Part shown: positions 45,930 through 55,812 of the stretch, piece by piece
How positions within the stretch are numbered: position 1 is the stretch's first letter
How the letters are laid out: every line of letters starts with the position of its first letter
From: Clostridia bacterium
Lineage (GTDB): Bacteria > Bacillota > Clostridia > Oscillospirales > Acutalibacteraceae
DNA: 62,414 nucleotides
Assembly (NCBI GenBank): GCA_017516315.1
Contig: JAFXDE010000010.1
Location: 1-62,414 of the forward strand
Direction: 5' to 3'
Notes under the pieces: model-generated
Told to the model about the DNA's origin: nothing
The model's input: only the letters and a program-made list of their open reading frames with translations
Databases searched by the model: none
Translations under genes and position numbers: made by a program

Positions 45930-46814
45930 TCAATACCTGTACTTACCCTCAGCTACCTTCTTAAGATGCTGACCGTAAAGGGATTTGCCGTATTTTTCGG
46001 CGGCTCTTTTAAGCTGTTCATCGCTTATCCAACCCTTGATGTATGCTATTTCTTCGGGTGCGGAAATCATAACGGACTGTCTGGTCTCCGTGATTCTGAC
46101 AAACTCTGCCGCCTCGTGGAGGCTTTCCACAGTACCTGTATCCAGCCAGGCGAAGCCTCTGCCCAAAAGCTTTACTGCCAGAGCATTTTCTTTCAGATAA
46201 CGGACGTTAAGATCGGTTATCTCATATTCTCCTCTGTCGGATTTCTTTATAGATTTGGCATATTCGCTTACTCGGTTATCGTAGAAATAGAGACCCGTTA
46301 CGCAGTAGTTTGACTTCGGATTTTCGGGCTTTTCTTCTATAGAAATCACATTTTTATCTTCATCGAATTCTACGACACCGAAGCGCTCGGGGTCATCCAC
46401 ATAATAGCCGAAAACGGTAGCGATGCCTTTTTCGGCATTTTCTTTTGCTTCAGTTAAAATTTTTGTAAAGCCGTTTCCGTAAAAAATGTTATCACCCAGT
46501 ACCATAGCACAGCAGTCGTCACCGATAAATTCCTCGCCGATAATGAATGCCTGAGCCAGTCCGTCGGGAGAGGGCTGCTCAGCGTAGGAAAGATTGACAC
46601 CGAAATCACTGCCGTCGCCTAAAAGTCTCTCAAAATTAGGCAGGTCGGTGGGTGTAGAGATAATAAGAATGTCCTTTATTCCTGCGAGCATAAGAACAGA
46701 AAGGGGGTAGTAAATCATAGGTTTGTCATAAACGGGGAGAAGCTGCTTTGACATAACCATAGTAAGGGGATAAAGTCTCGTGCCGGAGCCTCCGGCTAAA
46801 ATGATACCTTTCAT
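45930..46814 (-). CDS. rmlA: Glucose-1-phosphate thymidylyltransferase
   Basis: RmlA (RfbA) makes dTDP-glucose from dTTP and glucose 1-phosphate, the first step to dTDP-rhamnose and related cell-surface sugars. The 294-residue protein has [13 protein letters not shown] at the N-terminus, [16 protein letters not shown] and the [12 protein letters not shown] motif. No rmlBCD genes are adjacent in this window. It lies 15 bases after the ABC permease gene. Confidence 0.94.
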   Translation of the reverse strand: MKGIILAGGSGTRLYPLTMVMSKQLLPVYDKPMIYYPLSVLMLAGIKDILIISTPTDLPNFERLLGDGSDFGVNLSYAEQPSPDGLAQAFIIGEEFIGDDCCAMVLGDNIFYGNGFTKILTEAKENAEKGIATVFGYYVDDPERFGVVEFDEDKNVISIEEKPENPKSNYCVTGLYFYDNRVSEYAKSIKKSDRGEYEITDLNVRYLKENALAVKLLGRGFAWLDTGTVESLHEAAEFVRITETRQSVMISAPEEIAYIKGWISDEQLKRAAEKYGKSLYGQHLKKVAEGKYRY

Positions 46815-46829
46815 ATTTTTCGTCCTTTC

Positions 46830-48389
46830 TTATCTGTTATTGTATTCGGCATATTCGAGTACATTTCTGCAAAGATAAATCAGCAGAAAAGAAACAGCCG
46901 TATTGAGTATTGCCATAGAAATATAAGAAATTTCAGCATTGAAGGGGAAGGCTATTCCCGTGAGTATACCTACAGCCACAGAAGGCAGAGAAAACACCGC
47001 AGCTAAAAGAAAGTAAATCATTACGGAAAAAACTTTTTTCTCCGAGTCTCCCGTAAATCTTTGTAAAATGAGATTCACTCCGATGAAGAGGAGGCCAAAG
47101 GTAAATCTTGCCACAGTCATAGCAGCGCCTTCGATAACTCCGCAGGAGCCGAGAACAACAAGGGGGATGAAGCAAATTACGCTTTCGAGAAGCAGAAGGG
47201 GGATATCTGCTCTTAAAAGACAGAGAAGCTTTCTGAAATTACTTTCGGGAATGAGATAAACATAAGGATAGGTAAACTCCTTGGCCCATCTTCCGATACA
47301 TACTGTCATAGACATAGTATATACATTTATGACGAAAAGTGCAAGGTTTTCTCCTGAAAACATCAGACAGTAAACAAGGGAAAAGCCTGCCATAAAAAAT
47401 GAAACGGGACTTAAAAGGAAGGGATTGCTCCTTTTGTTTTCTTTTTTGTGCTTAAAGGTTATGGCTGAGGCACCATAGCCCTTTCCTATTCCGGTTTTTC
47501 CGATTTTAATATTTCTCGGTGCATTTTCCGCTGCCTTGCCTTCTTTTCTCGCTGTTATGGCTGAGTGGCTTATCTGAGTAGCCTTGAGAACATCCTCGTA
47601 AAAATCACCCTTGATTTTCGAAAGAATGAAGTAAAAAAGGATACACAGTGCTGTGAAAATTATGGCGCCGGGGACAAGATTTTTAAATCCTTCTTCGATT
47701 ACGCCCTGAACGGTAAAGGAAATAAAACCGCTGACGGGAAACAGGTACATTATTCTCTCTCTTGAAGCATAAACGAGGCTCTCAAGCTTCATTCCCGATG
47801 TGTAAGTATTATAAAGCAGTACGGCTGAAAAAACAGCGAACACACCGTAAAAAAACACTTTTCCTTTTTTCGTCCTTTTGTCATCGGAGCAGGTCAGAGC
47901 ATAAATTACCGTAGCTGTCATCTGTCCTAAAAAAACTACTGCGCCGTAACCGATAAGCACGGAAAAAAGGGCGGATACGGGAAGTCCGTAGATATTATTT
48001 ACGAGTGAGGATTGATATAGGATGAAAATTCCCAAGGTAAGAGACTTGCCCAGCTGCTGAAAGAGACCGAAGGTAAGCACGCTTTTTTCTTTTAAGGGTG
48101 CAGTAAACATAAGGTTTACATCAGCCATGGAAAACATAGAAGCGCCGTTTATAAAGCCGTTTTTTGCCGTCATATAAAAGGCGTAGGTGTAAAGTGCGAA
48201 AACGATAGCATAAAGCTCGGTTTTATCTCTCATCATACTGACATCAGGTGTGCTGACTGAGCTTGTGTAAAAGCTGAAAGCCAGAATAGCGAGAAAAAAC
48301 AGCATAAAGATAATACGGGAAGGCCTATGCAAGGATTCTCTGACAGTGTTTTTGGCCTTTCGTGTTACGAGATAAAGGAAGGGTTTCAT
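46830..48389 (-). CDS. ABC exporter permease
   Basis: The 519-residue membrane protein with about 12 hydrophobic segments resembles the putative ABC-exporter permease family found beside an ATPase in Firmicutes. Both ends are cytoplasmic in prediction, and a soluble loop lies around residues 270-310. It overlaps the ATPase gene by 4 bases, so the two form one transporter. Substrate unknown. Confidence 0.82.
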   Translation of the reverse strand: MKPFLYLVTRKAKNTVRESLHRPSRIIFMLFFLAILAFSFYTSSVSTPDVSMMRDKTELYAIVFALYTYAFYMTAKNGFINGASMFSMADVNLMFTAPLKEKSVLTFGLFQQLGKSLTLGIFILYQSSLVNNIYGLPVSALFSVLIGYGAVVFLGQMTATVIYALTCSDDKRTKKGKVFFYGVFAVFSAVLLYNTYTSGMKLESLVYASRERIMYLFPVSGFISFTVQGVIEEGFKNLVPGAIIFTALCILFYFILSKIKGDFYEDVLKATQISHSAITARKEGKAAENAPRNIKIGKTGIGKGYGASAITFKHKKENKRSNPFLLSPVSFFMAGFSLVYCLMFSGENLALFVINVYTMSMTVCIGRWAKEFTYPYVYLIPESNFRKLLCLLRADIPLLLLESVICFIPLVVLGSCGVIEGAAMTVARFTFGLLFIGVNLILQRFTGDSEKKVFSVMIYFLLAAVFSLPSVAVGILTGIAFPFNAEISYISMAILNTAVSFLLIYLCRNVLEYAEYNNR

Positions 48390-49078
48390 TTGCTTTCACC
48401 TTCCGTTACATCGAAAAAGATATCGTTAAGGCTCTCGCACTCACGGTCTTTAAGTATTCTTTTCTTAAGCTGACCTCCTACCATAATGTATGCGGTGTCC
48501 CAATAATCCTCTACGCTGTCAATCATGTGCGTGCTTATGAACACTGCGGCACCTTCTTTTTTTAGCCTTATAAAGATTTCCTTTAAATTTTTAATGGCGA
48601 GAGGGTCAAGACCTACCATAGGCTCATCGAAAATAACTACCTTCGGCTTGTGTACGAGGGCACAGCAAACGGAAAGCTTTTGCTGCATTCCTTTAGAAAG
48701 CTCCTTCGCCAAAGTATCCTTTTTATCCTTAAGCTCAAACAGCTCAAGAAGCTCGTCGCCGTAGCCGTCATCATCTTTTTTGTAGGCTCTTAGGATGAAT
48801 TCGATATGTTCACCGACAGTAAGCATATCGTAAACGGCGGGCATTTCGGGGACATATCCTAAAAGGCCCTTGGCATAAAGACTATTATTGCTTTTACCGT
48901 CTACGGTTATTTCTCCCTCGAAGCGCAGAAGCCCCGTGATGCTTTTTATAAGTGTAGATTTGCCTGCGCCGTTGGGACCGAGCAGTACAGCGATTTCACC
49001 GCCGTCCACAGTAAGAGTTATGTTATCGTTGGCAGTAAGTCTGCCGTATTTTTTAGTTACGTTTTTAACTTTGAGCAT
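48386..49078 (-). CDS. ABC transporter ATP-binding protein
   Basis: The 230-residue ATPase has Walker A LLGPNGAGKSTL, a Q-loop, signature ELSKGMQQKLSV, Walker B KVVIFDEPMVGLDP and the H-loop STHM. It powers the adjacent permease. Start ATG 49078 gives the family N-terminus MLKVKNVTKKYG; an in-frame ATG at 49123 would add 15 basic residues and is less likely. Divergent from the TetR gene. Confidence 0.92.
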   Translation of the reverse strand: MLKVKNVTKKYGRLTANDNITLTVDGGEIAVLLGPNGAGKSTLIKSITGLLRFEGEITVDGKSNNSLYAKGLLGYVPEMPAVYDMLTVGEHIEFILRAYKKDDDGYGDELLELFELKDKKDTLAKELSKGMQQKLSVCCALVHKPKVVIFDEPMVGLDPLAIKNLKEIFIRLKKEGAAVFISTHMIDSVEDYWDTAYIMVGGQLKKRILKDRECESLNDIFFDVTEGESK

Positions 49079-49223
49079 ATTAATTTCATCCTTGGACTGT
49101 CTTTTTTTATGATTATAACACATTTTTTGTATTAAATATATAATTAAAACATATTTTATGAAATTATTCGGATTACCGGATTATGATTTTATAGTGACAG
49201 TATGAATTTTTTTCTACACAGTG

Positions 49224-49252
49224 TTGCAATTTTGACGTAGTTATGATATAAT
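49224..49252 (+). promoter_or_regulatory. Promoter of TetR gene
   Basis: TTGCAA at 49224-49229 and TATAAT at 49247-49252 are 17 bases apart. A TTGACG at 49232 is too close to the -10 box to serve. Confidence 0.65.
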
Positions 49253-49285
49253 GAAACGAATTAAACTTTTCGGGGAGTAGTGTAT

Positions 49286-49855
49286 ATGTCTGAATTAAAA
49301 GAAAGCCGCAGAGTAAAAATGACTAAAATACTTCTTAAGGAGAGTCTTATCGACCTTATGAAGGAAAAGTCTATACACACCATCAGCATAAAAGACATTT
49401 GTGACGGAGCAGATATAAACAGAAGCACCTTCTACCGTCATTATGATACTCAGTATGAGCTTTATGACGATATCGTTCAGGATCTGGTCTTTGATATAGG
49501 TGAGATATATGAGCAGGTAAAAAATGACGGCTACAAGGCTACTATCTTCCTTACCCGTCTTTTAGAGTATATCGAAAGTAAGAGAGAGATTTTCCTTATC
49601 GTTTTAAGTGATAAAGGTAACATCGGTGTCGGTGAAGCTTACACTAAGATTATTTCTAACTTTATCGATACAGAATCTTATCCTGAGCTTGCAGTTTATG
49701 TAGTTAACTTTATAGCTGCAGGTATGACGAGCTTTCTCTGGACCTGGCTTAATCAGGAAAACCGCCGACCTGCCGCAGAGGTGGCTATGCTTATGTCCAG
49801 TCTTATGAGGCACGGACTCGGCAGAGGAATTGACAATCATCCCGAGAAAAATTAA
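49286..49855 (+). CDS. TetR/AcrR-family transcriptional regulator
   Basis: The 189-residue protein has an N-terminal TetR helix-turn-helix (ISIKDICDGADINRSTFYRH, about residues 33-52) and an all-helical C-terminal ligand/dimer domain. Start ATG 49286 follows GGGGAG. It is divergent from the ABC exporter genes, a common arrangement for local repressors; this pairing is an inference. Confidence 0.9.
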   Translation: MSELKESRRVKMTKILLKESLIDLMKEKSIHTISIKDICDGADINRSTFYRHYDTQYELYDDIVQDLVFDIGEIYEQVKNDGYKATIFLTRLLEYIESKREIFLIVLSDKGNIGVGEAYTKIISNFIDTESYPELAVYVVNFIAAGMTSFLWTWLNQENRRPAAEVAMLMSSLMRHGLGRGIDNHPEKN

Positions 49856-49865
49856 TACTTTTTGC

Positions 49866-49895
49866 TTGACAAAATATATTACTGTATAGTAAAAT
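49866..49895 (+). promoter_or_regulatory. Promoter of alaS T-box leader
   Basis: TTGACA at 49866-49871 and TAAAAT at 49890-49895 are 18 bases apart. Confidence 0.7.
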
Positions 49896-49914
49896 TAATA
49901 TGTTATGGATAATT

Positions 49915-50141
49915 TAACGACTATGACGAAAGAAACCTCTTTTGCGGTCATTTCAGAGATAATGAGCCTTGGCTGTGAGCTCATTTATGACGGAAGGAAA
50001 GGTTGCTGCTTTCATCAGTTGCTCCCGAAAGGGATGCCGTATAATCTGCGTTAGAGATTAAAGAGTGGTGCTTTATGCACAAATCGGGTGGTACCGTGGC
50101 TATGTTCACCCCGAGGTTGTGTGTGGCACTATATTTTTTTG
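49915..50141 (+). promoter_or_regulatory. T-box leader of alaS
   Basis: The conserved T-box CGGGTGGTACCGTGG is at 50085-50099, about 80 bases ahead of alaS. Stem I elements are suggested by GAGC pairs around 49964-49983 and a purine-rich region. By context the specifier should be an Ala codon (GCN); several GCT/GCC triplets lie at 50004-50037 and I cannot choose between them without folding. A T-run at 50134-50140 marks the end, but the terminator stem is imperfect as I read it. Confidence 0.82.
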
Positions 50142-50179
50142 TAAAAAATTTCAATTTATACTGAAAGGAAATCAGACTT

Positions 50180-52816
50180 ATGAAATGGATGGGACTTAAT
50201 GAAATCAGAGAGAAATATCTCTCATTTTTCGAGAGCAAAGAGCATCTCAGACTCCCAAGCTTTTCTCTTGTGCCTCAGGGCGATAAGAGTATTCTTCTTA
50301 TCAATGCAGGTATGACACCGATGAAAAAATACTTCACGGGCGAGGTAACTCCTCCCAGTAAGAGAGTTACTACCTGTCAGAAATGTATCCGTACACCTGA
50401 CATCGAAAATGTAGGCAAGACTGCCCGTCACGGCACCTATTTCGAAATGCTCGGCAATTTCTCCTTCGGTGACTACTTTAAAAGAGAGGCTACTGCCTGG
50501 GCGTGGGAATTCTTTACTAAGGTTATGGAAATCCCCGAGGAGCTTCTTTATGTGAGTGTTTATCTTGACGATGACGAAGCCTTTGATATATGGACCAAGG
50601 AGGTAGGTGTTGACCCCTCTCACATGGTTCGCTTCGGTAAGGAGGATAACTTCTGGGAGCACGGTGCAGGCCCCTGCGGACCCTGCTCAGAGATTTATTT
50701 CGACAGAGGTCCCTCAAAGGGTTGCGGTAAGCCTGACTGTAAGGTAGGCTGTGACTGTGACAGATATATCGAGGTCTGGAATCTCGTTTTCACACAGTTC
50801 GAAAATGACGGCAATAACAACTATACCCGTCTAGCAAATCCCAATATCGATACGGGTATGGGTCTTGAAAGACTTGCATGTGTTATGCAGGATGTAGATA
50901 ATCTTTTCGAGGTTGACACCGTGCGTAACATTATGAAGCACATTATCGACATCGCAGGTATTAACTATCACGATGATGAAAAGAAGGATATTTCTCTTCG
51001 TGTTATTACTGACCATATCCGCAGTACCACATTTATGGTAGGCGACGGTGTTCTTCCTTCAAACAGCGGCAGAGGCTATGTTCTCCGCCGACTTCTCAGA
51101 AGAGCTGCCCGTCACGGCAGACTTATCGGTATCGACAGACCCTTCCTTGCTGAGGTTTGCGAGACAGTTATTACTGAAAATATGAACGCTTATCCCGAGC
51201 TTGTAGAGAAAAAGGACTATATTAAAAAGGTTATCTCTATGGAAGAGGAAAGCTTTTATAAGACTATCGATTCCGGTCTCGGTCTTCTTAATGAAATGAT
51301 TGCTAAATCCGAGGGCGGAGTAATCTCCGGTGAGGATGCCTTCAAGCTTCAGGACACTTACGGCTTCCCCGTTGACCTTACAAAGGAAATCGCTGAAGAA
51401 AAGAATATGACAGTTGACGAGGAAGGCTTCAGAAAGCTCGTCGAAGAGGCAAGAAAGAAGGCAAAAAGCGGAAGAGGTGCTACGGCTGAATCCGACTGGA
51501 GAAATACAGGTGTTTCTCTTAAGGATATTACCGCTACCGATTTTCTCGGCTATACGGAAAATGATGCAGATGCTAAGGTTGTCGCTATCGTAGCTGACGG
51601 CGAAAGAAAGGATTTCATCGAAGACGGCACAGAGGCTACTCTTGTCCTCGATAGGACCTCCTTTTATGCTGAAAGCGGCGGACAGGCAGGCGACAGCGGA
51701 GTTATCACTGTCGGTGAAAGCACCTTTGAGGTAAATAATACCACTAAGGATGCTGACGGCGTAATTCTTCATCACGGTGTACTTTCGGGCGATACGGTAA
51801 AGGTAGGCGACAGCGCAGTTGCTTCCTACTGCGACTGTAAGAGAAAGGCTACTATGAGAAACCACACAGCAGCCCATCTTCTCCAGGCTGCTCTCAGAAG
51901 GGTGCTCGGAACTCATGTAGAGCAGGCAGGTCAGTTAGTAAACAGTGACATTCTCCGCTTCGACTTTACTCATTTCGCCGCAGTAACCGCTGAGGAGCTT
52001 AAGCAGGTAGAGGCTTTGGTAAACGAGGAAATTCTTTCTTCAGTTTCTATGATCGTTAAGGAAATGCCTATCGACGAGGCTAAGGCTATGGGCGCCATGG
52101 CTCTCTTCGGTGAGAAGTACGGTGATGTGGTAAGAGTAGTAAAGGCCGGAGATTTCTCCACTGAGCTTTGCGGCGGTACACATGTAGAAAATACAGGTAA
52201 TATCGGCCTTTTCAAAATCGTTTCAGAGTCCTCCGTAGCTTCGGGTGTAAGAAGAATCGAAGCTGTTACAGGTATGAATGTTATGTCTTACATTGACTCT
52301 AAAAACGCTCTTATCCGTGATACGGCTGTAGCTATTAAGGCTCCTAATCCCAATGATATAGCCACAAAGGCTGTATCTGTTATGGCTGACCTTAAGGCAA
52401 AGGAAAAGGAAATCGAAAAGCTTTCAGGTGTTCTCGCTAACATTAAAACTGAGTCTATGCTCGGCAACGCTGTGGAAATCGACGGCGTAATGCTCGTTAC
52501 CGCCTTCCTTGACGATACCACTCCCGATGAGCTTCGTAATATGTGTGACCTCGTAAAGAGCAAGGGCGATAACTATGTAGGTATTATCGCAGGTGTTCAG
52601 AAGGCTAAGGGTACAGGTAACATCTGTACCTGCTGCGGTAAGACTGCAGTAGCAAAGGGCGCTCATGCCGGTAATCTCGCCAGAGAAATAGCTAAAAAAG
52701 CAGGCGGAAACGGCGGCGGTAAGCCTGACAGCGCTATGGCCGGTGCCAAGGATATCGCACTTCTTCCCGATGCAGTAAAGAGTGCCTCAGAGGTTCTCGC
52801 AGCTATGCTTAAATAA
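50180..52816 (+). CDS. alaS: Alanyl-tRNA synthetase
   Basis: The 878-residue class II synthetase charges tRNA-Ala. It has the class II catalytic core (INAGMTPMKKYFTG, RTPDIENVGKTARH, HGAGPCGPCSE), the zinc-dependent editing domain (HTAAHLLQAALR, ELCGGTHVENTG) and the C-terminal DHHA1 domain with the Gly-rich AKKAGGNGGGKPDSAMAG. Full length. Start ATG 50180 follows AAAGGAA. Confidence 0.98.
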   Translation: MKWMGLNEIREKYLSFFESKEHLRLPSFSLVPQGDKSILLINAGMTPMKKYFTGEVTPPSKRVTTCQKCIRTPDIENVGKTARHGTYFEMLGNFSFGDYFKREATAWAWEFFTKVMEIPEELLYVSVYLDDDEAFDIWTKEVGVDPSHMVRFGKEDNFWEHGAGPCGPCSEIYFDRGPSKGCGKPDCKVGCDCDRYIEVWNLVFTQFENDGNNNYTRLANPNIDTGMGLERLACVMQDVDNLFEVDTVRNIMKHIIDIAGINYHDDEKKDISLRVITDHIRSTTFMVGDGVLPSNSGRGYVLRRLLRRAARHGRLIGIDRPFLAEVCETVITENMNAYPELVEKKDYIKKVISMEEESFYKTIDSGLGLLNEMIAKSEGGVISGEDAFKLQDTYGFPVDLTKEIAEEKNMTVDEEGFRKLVEEARKKAKSGRGATAESDWRNTGVSLKDITATDFLGYTENDADAKVVAIVADGERKDFIEDGTEATLVLDRTSFYAESGGQAGDSGVITVGESTFEVNNTTKDADGVILHHGVLSGDTVKVGDSAVASYCDCKRKATMRNHTAAHLLQAALRRVLGTHVEQAGQLVNSDILRFDFTHFAAVTAEELKQVEALVNEEILSSVSMIVKEMPIDEAKAMGAMALFGEKYGDVVRVVKAGDFSTELCGGTHVENTGNIGLFKIVSESSVASGVRRIEAVTGMNVMSYIDSKNALIRDTAVAIKAPNPNDIATKAVSVMADLKAKEKEIEKLSGVLANIKTESMLGNAVEIDGVMLVTAFLDDTTPDELRNMCDLVKSKGDNYVGIIAGVQKAKGTGNICTCCGKTAVAKGAHAGNLAREIAKKAGGNGGGKPDSAMAGAKDIALLPDAVKSASEVLAAMLK

Positions 52817-52872
52817 AAACAAACACCGCCTCTCTTTTGAGGGGCGGGAGAAAAAACAAAGGAGAATAGATT

Positions 52873-53211
52873 ATGGATTGCATTTTTTGTAAAATCGCAA
52901 AGGGCGAAATCCCTTCAAAGAAAGCATACGAGGATGAAAGTGTTCTCGCTTTCTATGATCTCGAGCCTCAGGCTCCCATTCACATTCTTATTATTCCCAA
53001 AGAGCATATTTCTTCCTGTGCCGAAATAACAGAAGAGAACAGTTCTGTAATTTCCCATATTTTCGAGGTTGCAGCTAAGCTCGGCAAAGAGCTGGGACTC
53101 GATAAGGGCTACAGAATAGTAAATAACTGCGGTGAGGACGGCGGCCAGACCGTAAAGCATCTTCACTTCCATCTTATGGGCGGCAGACAGTTTACCTGGC
53201 CCGCAGGCTGA
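52873..53211 (+). CDS. HIT-family nucleotide hydrolase, HinT-like
   Basis: The 112-residue protein has the histidine triad KHLHFHLMGG (H-x-H-x-H) near the C-terminus and the IFCKIAKGEIPSKKAYED start of HinT purine-nucleoside phosphoramidases. It follows alaS after a GC-rich hairpin (52827-52848) without a T-run. Confidence 0.95.
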   Translation: MDCIFCKIAKGEIPSKKAYEDESVLAFYDLEPQAPIHILIIPKEHISSCAEITEENSSVISHIFEVAAKLGKELGLDKGYRIVNNCGEDGGQTVKHLHFHLMGGRQFTWPAG

Positions 53212-53232
53212 TAAAAAAGGAGAGTAAAAATT

Positions 53233-53772
53233 ATGGCTACTTATAAAATGACTATCGCAGGTCTCGAAAGAGAGCTTCCCATCTGTAAAGTAAACGATAA
53301 GCTTGACATCGCAGGCTTCGTAATTTTCGGTGATGTGGAAATAACCGTCGCTTCCGCCGCTGAGCTTCTTAAGAAGTGTCCCGATTTTGACTTCATTGTA
53401 GCTCCCGAGGCCAAGGCAATTCCTTTGGCTCACGAAATGGCAAGACAGAGCGGCAAACCCTATTTCATCTGCCGTAAGGGCGCAAAGCTTTATATGCAAA
53501 GCCCCGTTTCCGTAAATGTTCGCTCTATTACTACCGATAAAGAGCAGACACTCTTCCTTGACGGACTTGAGGGTGAAAAGATGAGAGGCAAAAAGGTGCT
53601 TGTCCTTGATGATGTTATCAGTACAGGTGAATCTCTTCTCGCAGTAGAAAAGCTTCTTGAGCAGTTCGATGTTGAAATCGTAGGTAAGGCTGCTATTCTC
53701 GCTGAAGGTGATGCCGCTGACAGAAAAGATATCATCTTCCTCGAAAAGCTTCCCTTATTTTTCCACGATTAA
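53233..53772 (+). CDS. Phosphoribosyltransferase, adenine/xanthine type
   Basis: The 179-residue type I phosphoribosyltransferase has the PRPP-binding motif VLVLDDVISTGES (near residues 120-132) and an N-terminal hood region. The sequence is closest to Apt/Xpt-type purine salvage enzymes, but the base specificity is uncertain. The gap to comEC is 3 bases. Confidence 0.85.
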   Translation: MATYKMTIAGLERELPICKVNDKLDIAGFVIFGDVEITVASAAELLKKCPDFDFIVAPEAKAIPLAHEMARQSGKPYFICRKGAKLYMQSPVSVNVRSITTDKEQTLFLDGLEGEKMRGKKVLVLDDVISTGESLLAVEKLLEQFDVEIVGKAAILAEGDAADRKDIIFLEKLPLFFHD

Positions 53773-53775
53773 GAA

Positions 53776-55812
53776 ATGAAACGGCCCCTTGCATACATAG
53801 GTTTTACATTGTTTTCAACTTTACTGTGCCTCAATTTAATTGAGAGTACGGCGGTTTCGGTGAGCCTTCTTTTGCTTGGGACGGTACTTTTTGTCGCCTC
53901 TTTTATGTTTAAAATGGTAAGACAGACTGTTACTATTCCGACGGTATTATTCGGAATAGTCGCAGCCTGTCTTTTGTTTTATGTTTTTCAGCTTAATTAC
54001 GAAAGGACCGTTTCTCTTGTCGGTGAAAACACTTATGTAAGCGGTACTGTAGCTGAGAGACCGGAATTTTCCCGGGAAAACAGACGCTATTATTGTGTAA
54101 TTAAGGCTGACACCGTAGACGGAAGAAAGGTAAACTGCAAGCTTCGTTTTTCGTTTTCCGAAACCTATGATAATATAGATTCCTCGATTTTTCAGATAGG
54201 TGACAGAGTGAGCTTTACCGGTACTGTCTATAAGACGGGAGCTAATGCTGAAAAAACACGGTATAGTTATAAATCACACGGAATATATATCGGTGCTTAT
54301 TCCGTAAAAAAGCTCGAAATATCAAAGGCTGAACACAGACCCATAGGCTATTATATTGACCTTCTTCGTCAGAAGACTGCTCGTAATCTTCTGCACGATT
54401 TCGATAATGAAAACGCATCACTTATGATAGCTCTGCTTACAGGTGATAAGGATTATATGTCAGAAGAAGTCTATGACAGCTTCATTGAAGCCGGAATAGT
54501 TCATATTATGGCTGTTTCGGGGCTACACCTTTCGGTCTGGGTAGCATTTTTGTCCTTTTTTATGGATTTCAGAGGTAAAAGAGGCAAGCTTTTAGCGGCA
54601 GGGATGATAATATTTACCGTTTTTATGATGAACTTTGCCTGTTTTACCGGCTCAGTAAAAAGAGCGAGTGCTATGACTGTTCTTTATTTCGTCGGTAAAA
54701 TACTCGGAAAACGGACTGATTCACTTAACTCTTTAGGCTTTGCCGGCGTATGCGGTCTTATATTTAATCCCTTCGGTGTTCTCGATATAAGCTTTCTGCT
54801 TTCCTTTCTCTCTACTATGGGTATAATAGTTATGGGTGTACCCTTAAGCGAAAAGATAATTACCAAGCTTAATGTTCTTGGCGAAAATATGAAGAAAATA
54901 CTTTCGCCTGCAGCAGCTACTGCTTGTTTGAGTGTTTCTGTTACTTTCTTCGTGTTTCCTGTATCGGTGCTTGTTCTCGGAGGAGTTTCTTTTGTGTCAC
55001 CCATATCAAATATTCTCTGTTTTATTGCTGTTTCGCCGCTTTTGGTTATGACGGGACTTTATTCGTTTTTACGGCTTGTGCCGCTTGCTTCGCCCTTTAT
55101 GGCGGTAATAATGAAGTATCTTTCCTCTTATATCATCCGGGTGGCAGATTTTACTGCAGAGCTGCCGTTTTCTTATGTTGATACCGGATTCGAAAACCTC
55201 GCTGAATGGTTTATGGTTGCCTTCACATTTCTTTTTATCTCGATGCTTTTATATAACTACAGCCGTATTCTTATGAAGATGACCGCCATAATCTCAGCAG
55301 GCATTTTTCTCCTATCCTTCAGTGTGAATTTTTACGGCTCTCTCGATAAATGTAAAATTACTCTTTACGGCGAGGAAAACGGAAGCTGTGCCGTAGTATC
55401 TTTAAACGGAAAGGGAGTTCTTATCGGCTTCGACGGTGACAGCTACGATGAAAATAGAATAACGGAGTATGTGAAGCGTAACAGAATTGAGACAAATGCT
55501 GCCGTTTTTACCCGTGAATTTGTTTCCGACGGAAAAGAGTCTTTGTGTGAGGCTTTAGGTGTGGAGAAAATTCTTAATGCAGACGGTGAAAATGTCGTGC
55601 TTTTCGGCAGGGTGAGAATAACGAAAGAAAAAAATAATATAACTGTAGATGTATCTGAAACAAAAACAGAGATTTTTTCCGAAGAATATTTGCAAGATGA
55701 GAAGAAATATGATACAATAAGCCTTAATGACGGAAAAGAGGTTTTCTTTTTCGGTGGAAATGATCCTTTTACGGTTACGGTTATAGCATCAGGAGGTGAA
55801 AAGGATGGCTGA
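53776..55812 (+). CDS. comEC: ComEC/Rec2-family DNA uptake protein, C-terminal domain degenerate
   Basis: ComEC forms the channel for single-stranded DNA uptake. The 678-residue protein has the OB-like N-terminal domain (about 65-185), the competence core with HIMAVSGLHLSVW (near residue 248) and about ten helices. The C-terminal part (about 530-678) keeps the outline of the metallo-beta-lactamase domain (SLNGKGVLIGFDGD, VKRNRIETNAAVF) but lacks the HxHxDH metal site. It could be a nuclease-dead variant. It overlaps holA by 8 bases. Confidence 0.88.
   Translation: MKRPLAYIGFTLFSTLLCLNLIESTAVSVSLLLLGTVLFVASFMFKMVRQTVTIPTVLFGIVAACLLFYVFQLNYERTVSLVGENTYVSGTVAERPEFSRENRRYYCVIKADTVDGRKVNCKLRFSFSETYDNIDSSIFQIGDRVSFTGTVYKTGANAEKTRYSYKSHGIYIGAYSVKKLEISKAEHRPIGYYIDLLRQKTARNLLHDFDNENASLMIALLTGDKDYMSEEVYDSFIEAGIVHIMAVSGLHLSVWVAFLSFFMDFRGKRGKLLAAGMIIFTVFMMNFACFTGSVKRASAMTVLYFVGKILGKRTDSLNSLGFAGVCGLIFNPFGVLDISFLLSFLSTMGIIVMGVPLSEKIITKLNVLGENMKKILSPAAATACLSVSVTFFVFPVSVLVLGGVSFVSPISNILCFIAVSPLLVMTGLYSFLRLVPLASPFMAVIMKYLSSYIIRVADFTAELPFSYVDTGFENLAEWFMVAFTFLFISMLLYNYSRILMKMTAIISAGIFLLSFSVNFYGSLDKCKITLYGEENGSCAVVSLNGKGVLIGFDGDSYDENRITEYVKRNRIETNAAVFTREFVSDGKESLCEALGVEKILNADGENVVLFGRVRITKEKNNITVDVSETKTEIFSEEYLQDEKKYDTISLNDGKEVFFFGGNDPFTVTVIASGGEKDG

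Noticed and set aside
52827-52848. Terminator between alaS and the HIT gene
   Set aside because: The hairpin (CCGCCTCTC with GAGGGGCGG) is good, but it is followed by purines instead of a T-run on the plus strand.
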